Below the pieces are notes generated by a model. It was not told the origin of the DNA. It saw only the letters and a list, made by a program, of their open reading frames with translations, and did no database searches. A stretch of DNA of 7,399 bases from Actinomycetota bacterium (lineage in GTDB: Bacteria; Cyanobacteriota; Vampirovibrionia; Obscuribacterales; Obscuribacteraceae): NCBI GenBank assembly GCA_903970355.1, contig CAJCIF010000506.1, forward strand, positions 1 through 7,399. Direction: 5' to 3'. Below are positions 1 through 4,890 of this stretch, piece by piece. The position numbers were made by a program, and so were the translations under genes. Position 1 is the stretch's first letter, and every line of letters begins with the position of its first letter.

Positions 1-33
1 TTCACTAACGGTGTTTTGTGGATTTGCGATTGG

Positions 34-1131
34 TTAGACGGTAACGAGATCAACTGGGGTCTGGACACAGCTTTCACTGTCGCTGTGCCATTTGCCTGGA
101 TGTTCGCTATTTTTGAAATTCTCTTGCTCTACTGCAAGTAAGAAGAGCCGAAGGGTTTCTGTTCCAGCAACTTTTTCTGCCAGCTCGGCGAGTATGGCAG
201 CAACTTCCTCTGTGTTGTTGACCTGCGTAAGGCGGGCTCGATAAGGGGCTGCACCCTCAATTCCCTTCGTGTAGTGCGTGAGATGCCTTCGTGATTCGTT
301 GATACCAACGCGCGGTCCTTTGTAGCGAACCAGACCAACCGCATGCAAATAAGCACAAACAAGCCTTTCAAGCGGTTGAGGCTCATCGGCTAGTTTTCCA
401 GTTTCAAGATAATTGTTGATGCGGGAAATGAGCCAGGGATTGCCGAGTGTCCCTCGGGCAACAGCAACACCGTCGCACCCGGTCTTTTCAAGCAAAGTAA
501 CTGCATCTTCCGGCTCGAACACATCTCCATTCCCGAAAACTGGAATGCCCAATGCTCTTTTAACTCGACCGATATACTCCCAATTGGCTTTGCCCGAGTA
601 GAGCTGTTGTCGTGTTCGCCCATGAACAGTAACTGCAACTGCGCCGGCACTTTCAAGCATCTGACCAAATTCGATGCAATTGCGGGAATCATCGTCCCAA
701 CCAAGACGAAACTTGACCGTGAGCGGGATTTTGATGGCTGCTTTTACAGTAGAAACGATTTCTCGAGCCAGGTCTGGCTCTCGCATCAATGCGCAACCAT
801 CTTTGCCTTTGGTAATTTTCGGGACAGGGCAACCCATGTTGATATCAACGAAGTCAGCACCCTTAGCTTCAGCCATTTGAGCCGCCTGAGCCATAACATC
901 AGGTTCATGGCCAAATATCTGAATGCCGGTTGGTTTCTCTTCTGGATTCAAATCCATGATGCGAGTTTCCGGCCTGTGCATAAGCGCCCGGGAAGAAACC
1001 ATTTCAGTGGCTAAAAGGCAATTTGGATCTACCTTGCGCACCAAATTGCGAAAGACGATATCCGTGACGCCTGCCATGGGCGGCACGTAAACTCTTGTCT
1101 TTAGTGAAATGTCACCAAGTCGAATAGGCAT
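34..1131 (-). CDS. dusB: tRNA-dihydrouridine synthase, DusB/NifR3 family
   Basis: Cytoplasmic flavoenzyme that reduces specific uridines in the tRNA D-loop to dihydrouridine, using FMN and NADPH. The 365-residue protein is complete and slightly longer than typical DusB proteins (about 320-350). An FMN-binding TIM barrel spans roughly residues 5-240. It shows PPMAGVTD at 17-24, the signature NMGCPVPKITKGKDG at 98-112 with catalytic Cys101, KFR at 140-142, VHGRTRQQLYSG at 169-180, GNGDV at 200-204 and ARGTLGNPW at 225-233. The C-terminal helical tRNA-binding domain (about 255-335) has the RRHLTHYTKG segment at 281-290. About 25 C-terminal residues are low-complexity tail. The ATG start places the conserved N-terminus correctly, but no clear Shine-Dalgarno precedes it. 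The gene is divergent from the gene at 1211 and has no visible operon partner here. The subfamily is inferred from remembered motifs; which tRNA position it modifies cannot be read from the sequence. Confidence 0.95.
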   Translation of the reverse strand: MPIRLGDISLKTRVYVPPMAGVTDIVFRNLVRKVDPNCLLATEMVSSRALMHRPETRIMDLNPEEKPTGIQIFGHEPDVMAQAAQMAEAKGADFVDINMGCPVPKITKGKDGCALMREPDLAREIVSTVKAAIKIPLTVKFRLGWDDDSRNCIEFGQMLESAGAVAVTVHGRTRQQLYSGKANWEYIGRVKRALGIPVFGNGDVFEPEDAVTLLEKTGCDGVAVARGTLGNPWLISRINNYLETGKLADEPQPLERLVCAYLHAVGLVRYKGPRVGINESRRHLTHYTKGIEGAAPYRARLTQVNNTEEVAAILAELAEKVAGTETLRLFLLAVEQENFKNSEHPGKWHSDSESCVQTPVDLVTV

Positions 1132-1210
1132 TTGCTGAGAGACTTTTATTAGATCTGCACGTGCTTATAGTCTACGTTATATAGTTTTCTTGTCGAATCG
1201 GGAGAGAAAA
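1132..1210. promoter_or_regulatory. Divergent intergenic region between dusB and the secreted-protein gene
   Basis: This gap must hold the promoters of both divergent genes. On the plus strand there are two TATAGT hexamers (1166-1171 and 1180-1185), each resembling a -10 box. The second would place a transcript start near 1192, just upstream of the Shine-Dalgarno at 1200-1206. No convincing -35 box sits at the right distance from either. A perfect 8-bp palindrome, GCACGTGC (1157-1164), lies between the genes and could be an operator half of some kind. On the minus strand no promoter stands out. The assignment is positional inference plus weak hexamers. Confidence 0.35.
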
Positions 1211-1213
1211 TTG
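1200..1213 (+). promoter_or_regulatory. Shine-Dalgarno that selects the TTG start at 1211
   Basis: GGGAGAG at 1200-1206 lies four bases before an in-frame TTG at 1211-1213 (six bases counting from GGGAG). Reading upstream in this frame, the first stop is TGA at 1136-1138 and no ATG occurs between it and the start of the signal peptide. Translation therefore has to begin at a non-ATG codon. The other TTG, at 1190, has no purine-rich sequence before it. Confidence 0.55.
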
Positions 1214-1903
1214 GAAAGAACAACGATTCACCTGCGCAATGGCTTTACGCCCGGACAGGCTGCCGTCTTAGCTGCTGCGCTCCTCCTTTCTGTGCCAGCT
1301 TTTGGTAAGGAAAAGTTTCTGACCGTTAACGAGAGTGAACCCATCTTACGGGGCAGAGTGACGGACGCAGAACACAAAGGTTTGCCCAACGTACAGATAA
1401 AATGGACCGATTCTGAGGACGAAAACGAGAAGTTGTCTACAGAAACCAATGCTGACGGTGCCTTTACGATCACGCACAAGCCCTGCAAATTCTGCCGCAT
1501 TGAGGTTTATCCTCCGCGCAAATCGAATCTATCATCAGCCTTTGTAGAGGGCATTCCTGGAGAAGCCAGCCGCCAGGTCGTGCTGGAATTGCATCATGGC
1601 ATTCCTGTCAAGGGAAGGGTGGTGGACAATGGTCGTGGCCTGAAAAATTTAACCGTCGCTTTTTTGTCGATTGATGCGAAATCGGAGAAAAAACTGTCAG
1701 CGCATGGAGGCGGTTGGGCAAAAACTAATCGGAGCGGTGAATTTGAGATGATGCTTACCCCCGGTTTGAAGCGGGTCGAAATTAGCAACGATCACTATCC
1801 CGATTTGGAGCATCATTACGAAACGAAAGTTAGTATCTCTGAGCCCGGCACCATATCTGATATCATTCTCCCCAAGTTGAATAAAGAGGTCAGGTCCGAA
1901 TGA
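1211..1903 (+). CDS. Exported protein with two carboxypeptidase-regulatory-like beta domains
   Basis: The function is not recognised. From the TTG at 1211 the product is 230 residues. Residues 1-32 look like a Sec signal peptide: arginines, then the hydrophobic stretch AAVLAAALLLSVPAFG, with cleavage likely before the lysine that follows. There is no lipobox cysteine. Two similar beta-sandwich units follow. The first, at about 44-128, begins ILRGRVTDAEHKGLPNVQI and carries TNADGAF. The second, at about 131-223, begins VKGRVVDNGRGLKNLTV and carries TNRSGEF and LTPGLKRVEI. This pattern (G-x-V-x-D ... T-x-x-x-G-x-F ... PG) is typical of CarboxypepD_reg/transthyretin-like modules, which usually act as structural or binding domains outside the cytoplasm. 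A CxxC (Cys92, Cys95) lies in unit one and could form a disulfide after export. The stop overlaps the larC start as ATGA, which implies translational coupling. A start at 1190 would add seven residues. Confidence 0.7.
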   Translation: MERTTIHLRNGFTPGQAAVLAAALLLSVPAFGKEKFLTVNESEPILRGRVTDAEHKGLPNVQIKWTDSEDENEKLSTETNADGAFTITHKPCKFCRIEVYPPRKSNLSSAFVEGIPGEASRQVVLELHHGIPVKGRVVDNGRGLKNLTVAFLSIDAKSEKKLSAHGGGWAKTNRSGEFEMMLTPGLKRVEISNDHYPDLEHHYETKVSISEPGTISDIILPKLNKEVRSE

Positions 1904-3180
1904 AAGCACTTTACTTCGATTGTCAAACAGGGGCATCCACATCAGCCCTCCTCGCTGCTTTGTGCGATGTTCCAACTTTCGGGCCAAAAGTGAAAGAAAT
2001 GATCGAAGCAGTCGAGCTTTTCGAAAATTCCTACAAGTTAGAAAGCAAACGAGTGGAACGCAATGGTGTCTCGGCCTACCAGGTGAAACTGTTTACCAAA
2101 ACGGCAGCGGCTGTCGGTAACGGCAGCAAGAAGTCCCAGACTGCCGTTGCAAAATTCGACGGCAAGAGTCCCTTTACAAAAGAAACCAACAAAGATCTCA
2201 ATTCGTTCATAAAAACTCAAAAACTGCCCATGCAGGTGAAAACAACTCTGGCTTCGATTTTTCATCGACTTTGTTCGGCAGAAGCTCGCACAAAACACGT
2301 TAATTTAGATGGCATTCCGATTGCCCGCCTTTTTTCTCCGTCCGGCTTTCTGGAAACAATTGCATTTGTGATGGCCGTTCATGCGCTCAATATTGAAAAA
2401 ATTTACTGCTCAAATGTTGGTCTGGGTAGCGGCGTTATCTCAGTTGAAGGTGAATCAATCGCTCTGCCGAGAGCCTGCACTCTTGAGCTTTTCAAGGAAT
2501 GTAATTTTCCAATTACCTTAACAGGCGGGGAGGAAGCGACAACACCGTTGGCAGCGGCTATTCTCTGTGAGTTAACAACACCATGTTTAAATCCGATTGG
2601 GTTTTCTAAAGTTGATGCCATTGCATATGGTGCAAGTCGAGTGGAAGGGCAACCGGCGATTAGACTGTTAATAGGAGATCTAGCCGAACACATTGCAGCG
2701 GTTGCAAAACAAGGACAAAACGAGCGTTTTACCAGAGAAGAAAGTTTAGTAATCGAAACCAACCTTGATGACTTCACGCCACAAGCAATCGCATACACAG
2801 CTGACGAACTCCTGCACATGGGAGCTGCAGATGTATTTATCGTTCCTTGCTTAATGAAGAAGGGAAGAGCGGGACACTTGCTGACGGTAATTTGCGATGA
2901 ATCACGGGCAGACAAAATTAAAGAATATCTTTTGACGAGCACATCAACCTTGGGGATTCGAGAAGCCAAACATACAAGATTTATTTGCAACCGTGACTGG
3001 GTGGAAGTATCACTTCCCGAGAAAGAAAAAGCACGTGTAAAACTAGCCAAGGATAAGGCTGGAGAAATCTTGCACGCTCAGCCTGAGTTCGATGACTGTG
3101 CTAAATATGCACGCAAAACAGGCAAAACTTTTAGGGAAGCATTTGAAGAAATAATGTACTGCTATCGCGAGATGGATTGA
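1900..3180 (+). CDS. larC: LarC-family nickel-insertion protein, divergent N-terminal domain
   Basis: Known LarC proteins insert Ni(II), with CTP consumption, into pyridinium-3,5-bisthiocarboxylic acid mononucleotide to make the pincer cofactor of lactate racemase LarA. This 426-residue protein is family-sized and is a single frame, unlike Lactiplantibacillus plantarum, where larC is split and needs a frameshift. The C-terminal domain is well conserved: ETNLDDFTPQ (286-295), MKKGRAGHLLTV (319-330, Ala where the family usually has Pro), STLGIRE (349-355) and QPEFDDC (394-400). The N-terminal domain aligns by LYFDC (4-8), RNGVSA (54-59), GLGSG (174-178) and TLELF (194-198), but it lacks the SGISGDM, HRH, HFHEVGAxD and TPTG signatures as I recall them. 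AAGAGGT (1884-1890) is a good ribosome binding site, and the ATGA overlap couples it to the preceding gene. No larA, larB or larE is in the window. Family membership is secure; nickel-insertion activity is uncertain. Confidence 0.85.
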   Translation: MKALYFDCQTGASTSALLAALCDVPTFGPKVKEMIEAVELFENSYKLESKRVERNGVSAYQVKLFTKTAAAVGNGSKKSQTAVAKFDGKSPFTKETNKDLNSFIKTQKLPMQVKTTLASIFHRLCSAEARTKHVNLDGIPIARLFSPSGFLETIAFVMAVHALNIEKIYCSNVGLGSGVISVEGESIALPRACTLELFKECNFPITLTGGEEATTPLAAAILCELTTPCLNPIGFSKVDAIAYGASRVEGQPAIRLLIGDLAEHIAAVAKQGQNERFTREESLVIETNLDDFTPQAIAYTADELLHMGAADVFIVPCLMKKGRAGHLLTVICDESRADKIKEYLLTSTSTLGIREAKHTRFICNRDWVEVSLPEKEKARVKLAKDKAGEILHAQPEFDDCAKYARKTGKTFREAFEEIMYCYREMD

Positions 3181-3198
3181 AGAAGAGTTCACAAGAAT

Positions 3199-3226
3199 TT
3201 TTCAGCCGCCGAATAAACGCTAGAAT
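3199..3226 (+). promoter_or_regulatory. Candidate sigma70-type promoter for the bicupin gene
   Basis: TTTTCA (3199-3204, four of six against TTGACA) and TAGAAT (3221-3226, five of six against TATAAT) are separated by 16 bases. Transcription would start near 3232-3234, giving a leader of about 25 bases that contains the strong ribosome binding site. The 78-bp gap after larC shows no terminator, so read-through from larC is equally possible. Confidence 0.4.
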
Positions 3227-3228
3227 TT

Positions 3229-3251
3229 CTCCTCTTAACATTTAGAGGAGG
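3229..3251 (+). promoter_or_regulatory. Inverted repeat covering the bicupin Shine-Dalgarno
   Basis: CTCCTCT (3229-3235) and AGAGGAG (3244-3250) are exact reverse complements separated by an 8-base A/T-rich loop. A further U-G pair is possible between 3228 and 3251. The right arm is itself the ribosome binding site: AGAGGAGG at 3244-3251, seven bases before the ATG at 3259. In a transcript that includes both arms the site would be sequestered. If transcription starts near 3233, much of the left arm would be missing, and the repeat would act, if at all, as a DNA site around the start point. The structure is seen directly; the regulatory role is inference. Confidence 0.45.
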
Positions 3252-3258
3252 CTCTATC

Positions 3259-4425
3259 ATGAAGCCTATTCGTTGGCCTGCATTGTTTTTGCACAGCTTG
3301 TTGGCCTTACTTACGATCGCTTTGTTTCCCATTCCGAGTTTCTCTGAGGAAGCAGCGGCCAGTCCTGACGCTCCGGAACCAATGCCAGAAATAAAGTACG
3401 AATTGGATTCCCAGCCGTGGAAAGATCATCCTGGTGGTAAATCTCATGAAGCCACTGCTAAAAACTTTCCGATTTCAAAAGGATTGGCAGGAGTTTCCAT
3501 GATTCTCAAACCAGGCGGTTTACGAGAATTACACTGGCATGCCAATGCCGCTGAATGGGCTTACGTCATTACCGGACATTGCCGAATCACGGTAATCGAT
3601 CCGGAAGGACGTACCGAAATCAAAGATTTCGGACCGGGAGATGTGTGGTATTTCCCGCGCGGCCATGGGCATTCGATTCAAGGTTTGGGAAATGAAGAAT
3701 GCCATTTCATACTTGTTTTCGACAGTGGATACTTTTCTGAATTTGCAACGTTTAGCGTAAGCGACTGGATAGCTCAAACTCCGCCAGAAGTCTTGAGTAA
3801 GAATTTCGGTATAAACCTGAAGGCACTGGCTAATTTTCCGAAGAAGGAAGTCTACATAAGTCAAGGTCCGGTTCCACCACCCCTCGCTCAGGATCCAACT
3901 CCAGCCTCGGAAAATCCTCCTCCACTCACTCATAGATTCAGACTCGGCGCTAAGATTCCCGAAGTCGTGACGGGCAGTAGTTTCAATGTAGTGGATCAAC
4001 GACAGTTTCCAATATCGACTACAATGGCAGGCGCAATACTGAAGATGCATCCTCAAGCAATCCGATTAATGCACTGGCACCCAAATGCGGATGAATGGCA
4101 ATATTACATTTCAGGCCATGCGCGCATGACCGTTTTTGGATCGCAGGGTCGCAAAATAACACGAGAATTTGGACCAGGCGATGTCGGTTATGTGCCAATG
4201 GGATACGGACACTATCTTGAAACCGTTGGGGATCAAGATTGTGAAATGCTTGCCGTTTTTAATGCTGGAACATATCAGGAAATTTCGCTCACCGAATGGC
4301 TTGCAAAAACTCCCAAACTCTTATTGCAAACAAATTTCAACGTTTCGCCTGACATCATCAACCAAATCATGAAAGGTACCCATTTGTTTAGCAATCCAGA
4401 TACTTCAGGATTGGGACTGCCATGA
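3259..4425 (+). CDS. oxdC: Exported bicupin, oxalate decarboxylase (OxdC) family
   Basis: OxdC-type bicupins are Mn-dependent enzymes converting oxalate to formate and CO2. This 388-residue protein begins with a Sec signal peptide (Lys2, Arg5, hydrophobic 7-27, probable cleavage near Ser29), so it should act in the periplasm or outside. Cupin 1 (about 66-175) has metal ligands His92, His94, Glu99 and His138, with Arg89 preceding them. The lid reads SEFAT at 160-164, keeping the Glu equivalent to Bacillus subtilis Glu162, the catalytic acid, but not the full SENST. A proline-rich linker (about 204-223) leads to cupin 2 (about 245-350) with Arg269, His272, His274, Glu279 and His318. The position of B. 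subtilis Glu333 is Ala332. HWHPNADEWQYYISG-type sequence and FGPGDVGYVP are near-identical to OxdC. AGAGGAGG gives a strong ribosome binding site. The stop overlaps the next gene by ATGA. Oxalate oxidase or another small-acid substrate remains possible. Confidence 0.82.
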   Translation: MKPIRWPALFLHSLLALLTIALFPIPSFSEEAAASPDAPEPMPEIKYELDSQPWKDHPGGKSHEATAKNFPISKGLAGVSMILKPGGLRELHWHANAAEWAYVITGHCRITVIDPEGRTEIKDFGPGDVWYFPRGHGHSIQGLGNEECHFILVFDSGYFSEFATFSVSDWIAQTPPEVLSKNFGINLKALANFPKKEVYISQGPVPPPLAQDPTPASENPPPLTHRFRLGAKIPEVVTGSSFNVVDQRQFPISTTMAGAILKMHPQAIRLMHWHPNADEWQYYISGHARMTVFGSQGRKITREFGPGDVGYVPMGYGHYLETVGDQDCEMLAVFNAGTYQEISLTEWLAKTPKLLLQTNFNVSPDIINQIMKGTHLFSNPDTSGLGLP

Positions 4426-4853
4426 AAACAGGGAGGATAGCCGGAATACTATCGTTGCTATTTTTGATGGCTGGTACCTCCGGCTTTCCTGCCGATGATC
4501 CTTCCTCTCCCAGGGCTCTTTATCTCAAATATCATGCGGCCATTTTTACCGCAAAAGATGTCGAAGAGCTAAAGCCATATTTGTCGCAAACTGCCCTTGC
4601 CCAAATTAAAGCTTCACCTGCATCAGACAGACCGATGATGTTTGGAATGATGCAGACTATGACACCACATAAAGTGGATGTTGTATCCGAAAAAATAGAG
4701 GGATCGAAAGCGACCCTGTCGATTACGGCAGAAACCACTAGCAATGGCTTCGAAGAAAAAACGACTGGCACAATATCACTAGTTCGCGAAGGTGATGATT
4801 GGAAAATCGACAAAGAAGCTTACGATTCAAAATCAACAAGCACAAAGCCCTAG
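4422..4853 (+). CDS. Small exported NTF2-like (DUF4878/SnoaL-like) protein
   Basis: I do not recognise a named gene. The 143-residue product starts with a signal peptide (Lys2, Arg5, hydrophobic 6-18, cleavage probably between 21 and 25) and has no lipobox cysteine, so it should be soluble and exported. The mature part has the outline of a cone-shaped NTF2-like domain: helices with PRALYLKYHAAI (30-41) and VEELKPYLSQ (47-56), a Met-rich helix around 70-82, then strands KVDVVSEKIEG (84-94), KATLSITAET (96-105) and TGTISLVREGDDWKID (115-130). The final Gly-Asp-Asp-Trp-Lys-Ile turn is typical of these folds. The last ten residues are a Ser/Thr/Lys tail. It overlaps the bicupin stop by ATGA, and a weak GGG at 4413-4415 is the only ribosome-binding signal. 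Expression is therefore probably coupled to the bicupin. The fold call is by pattern only, and no catalytic residues can be named. Confidence 0.65.
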   Translation: MKTGRIAGILSLLFLMAGTSGFPADDPSSPRALYLKYHAAIFTAKDVEELKPYLSQTALAQIKASPASDRPMMFGMMQTMTPHKVDVVSEKIEGSKATLSITAETTSNGFEEKTTGTISLVREGDDWKIDKEAYDSKSTSTKP

Positions 4854-4855
4854 TA

Positions 4856-4890
4856 CAAGCCTAGACAGTTGCCAGCACGGCTTGCTTTTT
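4856..4890 (+). terminator. Weak candidate intrinsic terminator of the plus-strand genes
   Basis: CAAGCC (4856-4861) can pair with GGCTTG (4879-4884), followed directly by CTTTTT (4885-4890). The stem is only six pairs with a 17-base loop, so it is poor by standard criteria. It begins three bases after the stop of the NTF2-like gene, and most of it lies inside the 3' end of clpB on the other strand. No better terminator is seen for either convergent gene. Confidence 0.3.

Noticed and set aside
5..37. Inverted repeat CTAAC/GTTAG around the dusB stop as a terminator
   Set aside because: It has only five base pairs, a loop of more than 20 bases and no T-run in the dusB direction.
607..1014. A 135-codon plus-strand open frame inside dusB
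   Set aside because: It is antisense to the catalytic core of DusB and has no domain signature.
2403..3050. A 215-codon open frame on the minus strand inside larC
   Set aside because: It lies wholly opposite conserved larC coding sequence. The product is Ser/Arg-rich with no recognisable domain, and no ribosome binding site was sought or evident. It is a shadow of larC codon use.
1900..3180. Programmed frameshift in larC as in L. plantarum
   Set aside because: The N- and C-terminal domains are in one uninterrupted frame here, so no frameshift is needed.
3529..4056. A 175-codon minus-strand open frame inside the bicupin gene
   Set aside because: It covers the conserved cupin 1 motif and linker on the other strand, and its product resembles no family.
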